A DNA stretch of 64,000 nt, from the NCBI RefSeq assembly GCF_017654315.1, contig NZ_CP072203.1, positions 5,704,001-5,768,000 on the forward strand, in the 5' to 3' direction. This document shows, piece after piece, positions 1 to 7,708 of the stretch (position 1 is the first letter of the stretch; the number at the start of each line of letters is the position of its first letter). Under the pieces are notes generated by a model that saw only the letters and a program-made list of their open reading frames with translations, was not told the DNA's origin and did not search any database. A program made the translations under genes and the position numbers. The stretch is from Gordonia polyisoprenivorans (lineage in GTDB: Bacteria; Actinomycetota; Actinomycetes; Mycobacteriales; Mycobacteriaceae).

Positions 1-419
1 CGTTGCAACACCCGACCCGACAGATGTTCGGCGCCCGTGGCGCTCCCGGCAACACCATCAACCATCCGACGAGTTATTGGGTCCCACGGCATTCGGCACG
101 CGTGTTCGTCGACGCCGTCGACATCGTCTGCGGACTCGGCTTCGACAAAGTCGATCCCGACAACCCCGCCTTCGACGACGTCGACATCGCTCGCGTCGTC
201 ACCAATCTCGGTGTCTTCGACTTCGGCGGGCCCGACCACACGATGCGTGCACTGTCACTGCATCCCGGGGTGAGTGCCGAGGAGGTCGCGGAGAGCACCT
301 CCTTCGAGATCGACGGACTCACCGAGGCGCCGACAACGCGGGAACCCTCCGACGAGGAACTCGGCCTGATCCGGGATGTGCTCGATCCCAAGGGTGTTCG
401 CGCCAAAGAGGTGCGGTGA
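1..419 (+). CDS. ipdB: Cholesterol ring-degradation CoA-transferase beta subunit IpdB (3' part)
   Basis: This is the C-terminal part of a gene that begins before the window. The reading frame is open from the first bases and ends at TGA 417-419. IpdA and IpdB form the CoA-transferase-fold hydrolase that opens the last steroid ring of COCHEA-CoA during HIP breakdown. The visible protein has typical IpdB tail features, including a GLGFDKVDPDNP stretch and a conserved region with FDFGGPDHTM. ipdC follows after one base, as in M. tuberculosis (Rv3552-Rv3553), which supports the call. The apparent TTG near base 3 is an internal codon rather than a start. The family identification is from sequence resemblance; the role comes from established IpdAB biochemistry. 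Confidence 0.9.
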   Translation, partial: LQHPTRQMFGARGAPGNTINHPTSYWVPRHSARVFVDAVDIVCGLGFDKVDPDNPAFDDVDIARVVTNLGVFDFGGPDHTMRALSLHPGVSAEEVAESTSFEIDGLTEAPTTREPSDEELGLIRDVLDPKGVRAKEVR

Positions 420-420
420 G

Positions 421-1551
421 ATGACCGGAGATGGCATAACCGGCTCTGCCACAACGGGCGCCGGGCGCGCCGCACCCCTGCAGACGAGCTTCACCGACCT
501 CGTCGGCGTCGAGTACCCGATCGTGCAAACCGGGATGGGCTGGGTGTCGGGGCCGTCGCTGACGTCGGCGACAGCCAACGCCGGCGGTCTGGGAATCCTC
601 GCGTCGGCGACGATGACCTACGACGAACTCGAAGCGGCCATCGCCAAGACGAAAGCGTTGACCGACAAGCCCTTCGGGGTCAACATCCGCGCCGACGCCA
701 CCGACGCACCGCAGCGGATCGACCTGCTGATCCGGGAGGGCGTCAAGGTCGCTTCGTTCGCACTGGCGCCCAAGAAGGAGCTGATCGGCAAGCTCAAAGA
801 TCATGGTGTGGTGGTGATCCCGTCGATCGGCGCGGCCAAACACGCGGTGAAGGTGGCCTCCTGGGGCGCCGACGCGGTGATCGTGCAGGGTGGCGAGGGC
901 GGCGGACACACTGGACCGGTGGCCACCACGTTGCTGCTGCCGTCGGTACTCGATGCCCTCGCGGAGAACGGATCCGACATGCCGGTGGTGGCGGCCGGCG
1001 GATTCTTCGACGGCCGCGGACTGGCCGCCGCCCTGGCGTATGGCGCGCAGGGGGTGGCGATGGGGACGCGGTTCCTGCTGACCTCGGATTCGGCGGTGCC
1101 CGACGCCGTCAAGCAGGAGTATCTGGCCCGGGGCCTCGGTGACACGGTGGTGTCGGTGAAGGTCGACGGGATGCCGCATCGGGTCCTGCGCACCCCGCTC
1201 GTCGAGGCGCTGGAGAGCGGTAGCTCCGTCAAAGCCCTTGTCGCCGCAGCCCGTAACGCCAACGAGTTCAAGCAGCTGACCGGAATGCGCTGGACGACGA
1301 TGCTGCGCGACGGCCGCGCCATGCGACGCTCCGGGGAACGCACCTGGCAGCAGATCATCATGGCAGGCAACACCCCGATGTTGTTGCGCGCAGGACTCGT
1401 CGAGGGCGACACCCGCGCGGGCGTCCTCGCCTCGGGTCAGGTCGTCGGAATGATCGACGATCTGCCCAGCTGCAACGAGTTGATCCAATCGATCATGACG
1501 CAGGCCCACCAGCGGCTGCACGCACTCGCCGCGCCGGTCAGCGCAGTGTGA
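421..1551 (+). CDS. ipdC: IpdC, FMN-dependent 5-OH-HIC-CoA reductase (nitronate monooxygenase fold)
   Basis: IpdC acts in HIP catabolism, where the family reduces or oxidises the (5-hydroxy)HIC-CoA intermediate. The 376-residue protein has the FMN-binding TIM-barrel signature of the 2-nitropropane dioxygenase family: a GGEGGGHTG loop at residues 157-165, AAGGFFDGRG at 191-200 and GVAMGTRF at 211-218. ATG 421 is chosen because it sits one base after the ipdB stop with a GAGGTG-like ribosome site; the open frame extends further upstream into ipdB. Coupling to ipdB indicates one transcript. Its last 14 bases overlap the convergent TetR gene. Assignment to IpdC rather than to a generic nitronate monooxygenase rests on synteny and the CoA-ester family motifs. 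Confidence 0.88.
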   Translation: MTGDGITGSATTGAGRAAPLQTSFTDLVGVEYPIVQTGMGWVSGPSLTSATANAGGLGILASATMTYDELEAAIAKTKALTDKPFGVNIRADATDAPQRIDLLIREGVKVASFALAPKKELIGKLKDHGVVVIPSIGAAKHAVKVASWGADAVIVQGGEGGGHTGPVATTLLLPSVLDALAENGSDMPVVAAGGFFDGRGLAAALAYGAQGVAMGTRFLLTSDSAVPDAVKQEYLARGLGDTVVSVKVDGMPHRVLRTPLVEALESGSSVKALVAAARNANEFKQLTGMRWTTMLRDGRAMRRSGERTWQQIIMAGNTPMLLRAGLVEGDTRAGVLASGQVVGMIDDLPSCNELIQSIMTQAHQRLHALAAPVSAV

Positions 1552-2107
1552 GGAGTGTTCGCGTAACGAGATCGGCGACGACGCCGCGACGCGAGGAGTG
1601 CGGCTCATCGCGGTCGAGACCTTGGGTGTGGCTGTAGACCACTCCCTCCAGGACGGTCACCAACCGCCGGGCAGCCACGTGCGGCTGCGCGGACCCCAGC
1701 GACTCCATCAGTCCTGCGGCCGCGTCCTCGGAGAAAAAACACCGACGCAAGCGCCCACGGACGTCGTCTCCGATTCCGACGTCGAGCAACAGTGCCTGGC
1801 GCGCGATCACCTCGGCCACACGATCGGTGACGAGTCCGGTCACGTACTCGCTGATCACCTCGACCGGGTCGCTCGCAGCGCCGGGTTGCCCGAGCACTCC
1901 GTGGAACCGTTCATGGGAGACGGTGATCAGCCGGTCGGCGGCGGCGAGCAATAGCGCTTCACGCGTGCGGAAATAGTACGAGGTCGATCCCTTCGGCAGG
2001 TCGAGCCGACGATCGATCGCCTGATGCGTGAGAGCGTGCGTGCCCCCGGACGCCGCGAGTTCCAGTGCGGCATCGGCAATTCGTAGGCGGCGATCGGGAC
2101 GGGGCAC
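1538..2107 (-). CDS. TetR-family transcriptional regulator
   Basis: This is a 189-residue protein with an N-terminal TetR helix-turn-helix at about residues 27-55 (THQAIDRRLDLPKGSTSYYF, then REALL) followed by a helical ligand-binding domain of unknown specificity. The start is GTG at 2105-2107. It is divergent from the ZapE-like ATPase gene, and the 37-bp gap contains a perfect inverted repeat with 7-bp arms that is a likely autoregulatory operator. Its 3' end overlaps ipdC by 14 bases in convergent orientation. The HTH type resembles regulators that sense small lipophilic compounds, but no ligand can be inferred. It is not KstR2, which lies at 11335-11925. Confidence 0.85.
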   Translation of the reverse strand: MPRPDRRLRIADAALELAASGGTHALTHQAIDRRLDLPKGSTSYYFRTREALLLAAADRLITVSHERFHGVLGQPGAASDPVEVISEYVTGLVTDRVAEVIARQALLLDVGIGDDVRGRLRRCFFSEDAAAGLMESLGSAQPHVAARRLVTVLEGVVYSHTQGLDRDEPHSSRRGVVADLVTRTLLTLR

Positions 2108-2124
2108 ACGTCACATGATAGCGA

Positions 2125-2144
2125 GACTCTACGATGATAGAGTC
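2125..2144. promoter_or_regulatory. Candidate TetR operator palindrome
   Basis: GACTCTA (2125-2131), a 6-bp spacer and TAGAGTC (2138-2144) form a perfect inverted repeat between the divergent TetR and ZapE-like genes. It ends immediately before ATG 2145. A -10-like TACGAT (2130-2135) lies inside it, so a bound repressor would block the ATPase promoter directly. The operator role is inferred from position and symmetry. Confidence 0.6.
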
Positions 2145-3137
2145 ATGACGATGTTTGGACGTCGAAAACAATCCGCACCGCCCGTGGGCGACGCCGTCTT
2201 CGCCGAGGCCGCGACCCGCGCCGGCTTTCGACTGGATCCGTCCCAGATCGTTGCTGCGCAGCATCTCTCGGGCCGAGATCATCTCTATCTCACCGGGCCG
2301 GTGGGCCGGGGGAAGACATGGCTGGTCGACACCTACCTCGGCGCCCTGCCCCCGAAGTGCGCACGGCGGCTCCATTGGCATGAGTTCGGACGTGACCTCG
2401 ATGCGCTGATCAAAGACCGCGGCCTCGAGGGAGCACTCGCGACGATCACGTCGGGTATCCGGGTCCTGTGCTTCGACGAGTTGACCGTCGACGACCGCGC
2501 CGACGGGATCTACGTCGACGCGGTGATCCGGCGAGCGATCGAGCGCGACATCCGCCTGATCATCACGTCCAATCATCGACCTTCTGATCTGATGCCCCAC
2601 CCGTTACTCCACGCCACGTTCCTGCCGAGCATCGATTTCATCGAAATGCACTGTTCTACAGTAGAAATCGATGGTGGAACGGACTACCGCGCACGGTACC
2701 GGGCCGGCGCACACCACGACCAAGGGTTCGCCGGCGGCATGTGGACCACCGTCCGTGCCGTACCGACACATCGAGCGCCACAGCCCGAGTCGGTCAACGG
2801 GCGCAACTTCTTCGCGTGGGACTCGACTCCCGACCACATCGGGGTGACGTTCGAGGAGATCTGTGGCCGACCGCTCGGTGCCGCCGACTATCTTCGCCTT
2901 GCTCGCCGGTACCGTTCGTGGACTGTCAGCGGCGTGCCCGGCCTCGCCACAACCGACCGCCAGAGTGCCCGTCGCTTCGTCCATCTCGTCGACATCCTCT
3001 ATGACCGGGAAGCGGAACTGAACATCGAGTGTGCGTTCTGCAGAACGGAATTCGCCCATTGCGCCGCTGTGGACCACATATCTCGGGCCCGCCTGATGAG
3101 CAGGTTGTCAACGCTCGGCGAGTCTACCGCCTTGTGA
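2145..3137 (+). CDS. zapE: AFG1/ZapE-like P-loop ATPase
   Basis: This 330-residue protein belongs to the AFG1/ZapE ATPase family, which acts in cell division or protein turnover in proteobacteria and mitochondria. Walker A is GPVGRGKT (residues 51-58) and Walker B is VLCFDEL (about 107-112), with the family's ITSNHRPSDL sensor region. The start is ATG 2145 (a second ATG follows at 2151); longer frames would run through the putative operator and the TetR gene. There is almost no leader after the likely -10 box, so the transcript may be leaderless. The C-terminal half has the family's FEEICGRPLGAADY region. Its role in actinobacteria is unclear, and the symbol should be read as family membership. 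Repression by the divergent TetR is inferred. Confidence 0.8.
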   Translation: MTMFGRRKQSAPPVGDAVFAEAATRAGFRLDPSQIVAAQHLSGRDHLYLTGPVGRGKTWLVDTYLGALPPKCARRLHWHEFGRDLDALIKDRGLEGALATITSGIRVLCFDELTVDDRADGIYVDAVIRRAIERDIRLIITSNHRPSDLMPHPLLHATFLPSIDFIEMHCSTVEIDGGTDYRARYRAGAHHDQGFAGGMWTTVRAVPTHRAPQPESVNGRNFFAWDSTPDHIGVTFEEICGRPLGAADYLRLARRYRSWTVSGVPGLATTDRQSARRFVHLVDILYDREAELNIECAFCRTEFAHCAAVDHISRARLMSRLSTLGESTAL

Positions 3138-3143
3138 CTCCCA

Positions 3144-3533
3144 CTACGCGTACAACTCGTCGAGCAACGTGCCGATCTCCTCCACGGTGTCCCAGGTGTC
3201 GGGTACGCGGTAGTCGTTGTCGTACCGGGCCATCAACTCGGTGCGGGGTAACGCCCGGAGATACGCGTCGTAGCACTGCTCGGCAAAGAGATTTCCGCGC
3301 CGAGTGAGGTTGTTGATGTTGATCTGCGAGACGAAGTGTTTCGCCACGAACCCGGTGGGACGGTCGGTTTCAGAGGTGGCGTCGGCGATCGCGTCGGCAT
3401 GGTCGTCGGCGGGTACCAATCCACGTCTGCACGCCCAGACCATGAAGGCCGCGATGTGGATGGCGGCCGCGGACACATCGAGGCCGAGGTCGATCACCGA
3501 ATCCGTGTGCCACTCGGCATCGTCATAGGTCAC
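3144..3533 (-). CDS. Small conserved hypothetical protein (129 aa)
   Basis: The product is an acidic 129-residue protein starting VTYDDAEWH at GTG 3531-3533. The frame is open further upstream, but that stretch is basic, low-complexity and unlike the rest, so the shorter start is preferred. The body contains an LDVSAAAIHIAAFMVWACRRGLV helical segment and a C-terminal region rich in acidic residues. The pattern YDDxxWH followed by an AxxHIxxF helix recalls small bacterial proteins of unknown function that often accompany toxin-immunity or contact-dependent systems, but no such partner is visible here. It converges with the ZapE-like gene, leaving 6 bp between stops. No function is proposed. 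Confidence 0.65.
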   Translation of the reverse strand: MTYDDAEWHTDSVIDLGLDVSAAAIHIAAFMVWACRRGLVPADDHADAIADATSETDRPTGFVAKHFVSQININNLTRRGNLFAEQCYDAYLRALPRTELMARYDNDYRVPDTWDTVEEIGTLLDELYA

Positions 3534-3655
3534 GACGGTCAGCGTAGGGCGCAGTACTCGACCCGCCCAGCCATGTCGACCGGACGACCGACCGAGCCGA
3601 GAAAATCCCGCCGACCCGCGGAATAACCGCGGACCACGGTCCGGTTGCACACGGT

Positions 3656-4306
3656 ATGAGTTCTCACATCGCCATTTTCGGAGGCACCGGTTACGCCGGT
3701 GGTCACATCGCCGCCGAGGCCGTTCGCCGCGGCCATCAGGTCACCTCGTACAGTCGCTCCGGCGCACCCGAGAATCCCGTCGACGGCGTGACCTACGACG
3801 TCGGATCGCTCGCCGACGCCGACTTGGTGGATCGTGTCGCCGATGGCGCCGACGTCGTGGTGATCGCGGTACACGGTGCCGACGTGGATGGGAAGCCACT
3901 CGTCGACCTCATCCCTTCGGTGACCGCGGCGGCAATCGCACACAACACACGCGTCGGTGTGGTCGGAGGAGCGGGTAGTTCGCTGGTGGCCGAGGGCGGC
4001 CCACGGCTGGTCGACACCCCCGACTTCAACGACGAATGGAAGCCCGAGGCACTGGCCCACGCAGATGTGCTCGACGCACTGCGCGCCGGCCCCACCGAAC
4101 TCGACTGGTTCTATGTCTCCCCCGCCGCCCTGTTCGGGTCGTGGGCACCCGGTGAGAACACCGGGAGCTATCGCACCGACGACGATCTCCTGGTGACCAA
4201 GGACGACGGCAGCTCGGAGATCTCGGGTACCGACTTCGCTCGCGCTTTCGTCGACGAGATCGAGCAGCGCGCGCACATCCGGAAGCGGTTCACGACCGGG
4301 CACTGA
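3656..4306 (+). CDS. NAD(P)-binding atypical short-chain dehydrogenase (epimerase-like)
   Basis: This 216-residue single-domain Rossmann protein has the dinucleotide-binding signature GGTGYAGG at residues 9-16 (GxxGxxG), placing it among atypical SDR/NmrA-like NAD(P)H-binding proteins such as YwnB. A GVVGGAGSSL stretch and the DWFYVSPAALFGSW region are typical of this subgroup. It lacks the YxxxK pair of classical SDRs, so it may be a redox sensor or a reductase with other catalytic residues. It is divergent from the small protein gene upstream and convergent with the acyl-CoA synthetase downstream. Substrate unknown. Confidence 0.82.
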   Translation: MSSHIAIFGGTGYAGGHIAAEAVRRGHQVTSYSRSGAPENPVDGVTYDVGSLADADLVDRVADGADVVVIAVHGADVDGKPLVDLIPSVTAAAIAHNTRVGVVGGAGSSLVAEGGPRLVDTPDFNDEWKPEALAHADVLDALRAGPTELDWFYVSPAALFGSWAPGENTGSYRTDDDLLVTKDDGSSEISGTDFARAFVDEIEQRAHIRKRFTTGH

Positions 4307-4365
4307 CGGCCTTTTCCGACCTCACCGTGCGCGCAGGTGGCGGAACGATCTGTTCGGACGCACCG

Positions 4366-5961
4366 CTACCCCGCGATCGCGTTGTGCTCGACTCGCAGAT
4401 CCTTCTTGAGGATCTTGCCGCTCGGGTTCTTCGGCAGGGCGTCGGCGAACACGATGTACTTCGGCCGCTTGTATCCGGCGAGGATCGGCTCGAGGTGGGC
4501 CGCGACGGCCTCCTCGGTGAGGGTCGCGCCGTCCTTGGGGACGACGACGGCGGTGACCGCCTCGATCCACTTCGGATGTGGCACACCGAAGACCGCGACC
4601 TCGGCCACGCCGTCGAGCAGGTAGATGGCCTCCTCGACCTCCCGTGAGGCGACGTTCTCCCCACCGGTCTTGATCATGTCCTTCTTGCGGTCGACCACCG
4701 AGAGGTAGCCGTCGGCGTCGATGACGCCGAGGTCGCCGGAGTGGAACCAGCCGTTGCGGAATGCCGCAGCGGTCTTCTCCTCGTCGTGGTAATAGCCCAG
4801 TGCCGCATGGGGACTGCGGTGTACGATCTCGCCGACCTGCCCCACCGGCACCGGATTGTCGTCATCATCGACGACCTTGGTCTCGACGTTCAACGATGCC
4901 CGCCCGGCCGACCCGGCCCGGTCGATCTGCTCATGCGGCTGCAGAATGGTTGCCAGCGGCGACATCTCGGTCTGGCCGTAGAAATTCCACAACAACACCT
5001 CGGGCAACCGGCGTGACAACTCGCGCAGGATCTCCACCGGCATCGGCGAGGCGCCGTAATACCCCTTGCGTAGCGACGACAGGTCGCGCGTGTCGAAGTC
5101 GGGATGACGCAGCAGCGAGATCCAGACCGTCGGCGGGCAGAACAGTTTGGTGACACGCGCGGACTCGATGGTCGCCAGGATCGTCGCCGGATCGGGCGCG
5201 GGCAGGATGATACTGGTCGCCCCGAGGTAGATGTCGGTGGAGAAGAAGCAGTCGAGTTGCGCGCAGTGATACATCGGCAGCGAGTGGATCTCGACGTCCT
5301 CACCCGACATGCCACCGTCGATGATGCACGAAACATACTGCGTGATCAGCGATTTGCTGGACAGCAGCACCCCCTTGGGGCGGGACTCGGTGCCGGAGGT
5401 GTACATCATCCGCACCGGCTCGTCGTCGCCGACGACGATGCCGGGAGCCGTCGCGTCGCCGGTGGTCATCCACGCCGTCGCGTCCTCCCAGCCGTGTGCC
5501 GGCGCGGCACCGGACAGCGCGATCCATCCGCGGATGTCGACCGCGGCGGCGGCGAGGTCGATCGCCGAGGTGACCGTCGGTCCGAGAGCGTCCTCGACGA
5601 CGACGCCGCGTGCCCCGCTGTGGGTCAGGATGAACGCGATCTCCTCGGCGCCGAGCCCGAAGTTGATGGGTACCAGGATCACCCCGAGGCGGGCGGTCGC
5701 GAAGTTGAGAACGCCGAACTGCCAGCAGTTGTGGCTGATCAGCGCCAATCGATCTCCGCGTAGCAGACCCCGCGCGGTCAGGGTGTTGGCGCACCGGTTC
5801 ACCGCGGCATCGAACTCGGCGAACGTCAGTTCCGTGTCCCCGTCGATGATCGCGATCTTGTCGGGGCTGCGCTGGGCGCTGCGATGCAGCAACGCGCCGA
5901 TCGAGTGTTCGCGCGCCGTCCGGATCGCCGCCTCGGTCGATTCGCTGAATTCCGGTCCCAT
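4366..5961 (-). CDS. Acyl-CoA synthetase, FadD5-like
   Basis: The protein is a 531-residue adenylate-forming acyl-CoA ligase (ANL family). It carries the ATP-binding P-loop YTSGTESRPKG at residues 187-197, the GQTE motif at 329-332, a GWFHSGDLG hinge region, and the C-terminal catalytic lysine in NPSGKILKKDL. The long open frame continues upstream, but ATG 5961 is preceded by GGAGG at good spacing, which sets the start. It most resembles FadD5-type synthetases, so a medium-chain, long-chain or sterol-side-chain fatty acid is a reasonable but unproven substrate. It is divergent from a second synthetase, with 139 bp between the starts. Its place inside a cholesterol-catabolism region suggests steroid-derived acids, by inference only. 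Confidence 0.85.
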   Translation of the reverse strand: MGPEFSESTEAAIRTAREHSIGALLHRSAQRSPDKIAIIDGDTELTFAEFDAAVNRCANTLTARGLLRGDRLALISHNCWQFGVLNFATARLGVILVPINFGLGAEEIAFILTHSGARGVVVEDALGPTVTSAIDLAAAAVDIRGWIALSGAAPAHGWEDATAWMTTGDATAPGIVVGDDEPVRMMYTSGTESRPKGVLLSSKSLITQYVSCIIDGGMSGEDVEIHSLPMYHCAQLDCFFSTDIYLGATSIILPAPDPATILATIESARVTKLFCPPTVWISLLRHPDFDTRDLSSLRKGYYGASPMPVEILRELSRRLPEVLLWNFYGQTEMSPLATILQPHEQIDRAGSAGRASLNVETKVVDDDDNPVPVGQVGEIVHRSPHAALGYYHDEEKTAAAFRNGWFHSGDLGVIDADGYLSVVDRKKDMIKTGGENVASREVEEAIYLLDGVAEVAVFGVPHPKWIEAVTAVVVPKDGATLTEEAVAAHLEPILAGYKRPKYIVFADALPKNPSGKILKKDLRVEHNAIAG

Positions 5962-6100
5962 CACTGCCTCCGTTGCCCGCGGGGTGTTGTCGACCTCACA
6001 AATTACTAGGTCGTCCAACCATGGGGAACCGATCGCCATCCATCCGCTCCATCGTTGGCACACATTGATCGATTCGTTTCTTTGAGGCAGAACTCTGTCG

Positions 6101-7708
6101 GTGACCCCCAGCCTCGCCGGCCTGCGCCGGATCGCCGTCGAACTCCGCGCCACGGGCAGGCTCGCCCGCGCCGGCATCCTGCCCGGCCCGGCCGAGCTAC
6201 CCGCCACACTGCGAGCCGCGCGCACCGGAGGTGGGGCGATGCTGACCGAGGTGCTCGCCGCCCGGTTCGGCGATTCGGTCGCCGTCGTCGACCGCGGGGT
6301 TCCGCTCACCTACCGCGACCTCGCCACCGCCACCCGCCGGTGGATCACGGTGTTGCGTGAGCTCGACACCACCGGCGACCGCCCGACCGTCGGCATCATG
6401 TGCCGCAACAGCGCGCAGCTGGTGATCGCCCTGCTCGGAGCTCTCGCCGGCGGTGTTCGGGTGGTCTTTCTCAACACCGACATGGGTTCTGTGCAGCTGA
6501 CGACCGTATGCGAGCGCGAGCACATCGATCTGTTGCTCCACGATGACGAATTCACCGGCCGGCTCTCTCAACTCACGGGAGTACGCACCATCCGCACCGA
6601 AGACCTCGAATCGGTGCTCGCCGCCGCCGACGACACCATTCCCCCACGCGCGTATGGCAATCCCGAGCTGGTCATCCCCACCTCCGGGACCTCCGGTGTA
6701 CCCCGCGGCGCAGCCCGCAGCAGTTCTCCGCTGACCATGCTCTCGACACTGGCCGGCCTGCTGGAGAAGATCCCGCTACAGCGATCCGACGTGATCTACC
6801 TGGCGCCCCCGGCATTTCACGGATGGGGCCTGATCGCCACCCTCACCGGCCTCCTCGCCGGCGCCACCCTCGTCTTCGACGGGCGGTTCTCCGCCGAGCG
6901 TGCCGTGGCAACGATGCTCGCCGAGAACTGCACCGCCTTCGTCGCGGTACCGACCATGCTGAAGCGGATCATGGATCTCGACGACGCGGTCCTGCAACCA
7001 CTTTCCGGTCGTCTGCGCATCATCGGGTCGGGCGGCGCACGACTCGACCCCGATCTCGTCACCGCCGTCACCGACCGGTTCGGCCCGGTGTTGCACAACC
7101 TCTACGGCGCCACCGAGGTCTCCTACATCACCATCGCCACCCCCGCCGACCTCGCGCACGACCCGTCCTGCGCCGGGTCCGCTCCGCTCGGTGTCCGGGT
7201 GGCGATCCTCATCGACGGCACGCCCGTCGGCCCCGGACGGGTCGGCGACATCTACGTTCGCACCGGAGCCCAGATGCGTTCGTATACCGACGGAAGCTCC
7301 ACACACAGCGTCGACGGCATGGTTGCCACCGGCGACACCGGTTACCTCGACGGCGCCGGCCGGTTGTACGTCCGCGGTCGATCGGACTCGATGATCGTCT
7401 CCGGCGGCGAGAACGTCTACCCCGAAGAGGTCGAACTCGCACTGCACCGCCACCCCGGTGTCGCCGACGCCACGGTCTTCACCGTGGATGACGCCGACTT
7501 CGGTCAACGGCTCTCGGCGGTGGTCGCCCGCCGCGCGGGCCACGACGTCGACGACGCGGCGCTCCAGGAACACATCGGCCGGGAACTGTCGCGCTCACGT
7601 GTCCCGCGCGACATCGTCTTCGTCGGCGAGATCGCCCGCACCGCAACCGGAAAGGTCACCCGCGCCTGGCTCGACGAGGTGACCGCCGGCAACTCACACG
7701 TCGGCTGA
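6101..7708 (+). CDS. Acyl-CoA synthetase, FadD2/FadD12-like
   Basis: This is a 535-residue ANL-superfamily enzyme with GTG start at 6101. The P-loop is PTSGTSGVPRG (residues 193-203), followed by a YGATEVS adenylate-binding motif, a GDTGYLD hinge, SGGENVYPEEVE, and the C-terminal catalytic lysine in TATGKVTRAWL. The N-terminal 45-residue extension before the core (basic, with a GILPGPAELP stretch) is typical of the FadD2/FadD12 group. It would activate a carboxylic acid to its CoA thioester. The last 15 bases overlap the convergent ABC gene. The substrate is not determinable; the divergent synthetase partner hints at a shared inducer. Confidence 0.83.
   Translation: MTPSLAGLRRIAVELRATGRLARAGILPGPAELPATLRAARTGGGAMLTEVLAARFGDSVAVVDRGVPLTYRDLATATRRWITVLRELDTTGDRPTVGIMCRNSAQLVIALLGALAGGVRVVFLNTDMGSVQLTTVCEREHIDLLLHDDEFTGRLSQLTGVRTIRTEDLESVLAAADDTIPPRAYGNPELVIPTSGTSGVPRGAARSSSPLTMLSTLAGLLEKIPLQRSDVIYLAPPAFHGWGLIATLTGLLAGATLVFDGRFSAERAVATMLAENCTAFVAVPTMLKRIMDLDDAVLQPLSGRLRIIGSGGARLDPDLVTAVTDRFGPVLHNLYGATEVSYITIATPADLAHDPSCAGSAPLGVRVAILIDGTPVGPGRVGDIYVRTGAQMRSYTDGSSTHSVDGMVATGDTGYLDGAGRLYVRGRSDSMIVSGGENVYPEEVELALHRHPGVADATVFTVDDADFGQRLSAVVARRAGHDVDDAALQEHIGRELSRSRVPRDIVFVGEIARTATGKVTRAWLDEVTAGNSHVG

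Noticed and set aside
319..1608. Long minus-strand frame opposite ipdC
   Set aside because: Shadow of ipdC in high-GC DNA: low-complexity, Arg/His/Gly-rich translation with no family motif and no ribosome site; the plus-strand gene is clear.
2654..2666. TTCTAC-A-GTAGAA palindrome inside the ZapE-like gene
   Set aside because: It is a single perfect 13-mer within a conserved coding region, with no relation to the TetR dyad; treated as chance.
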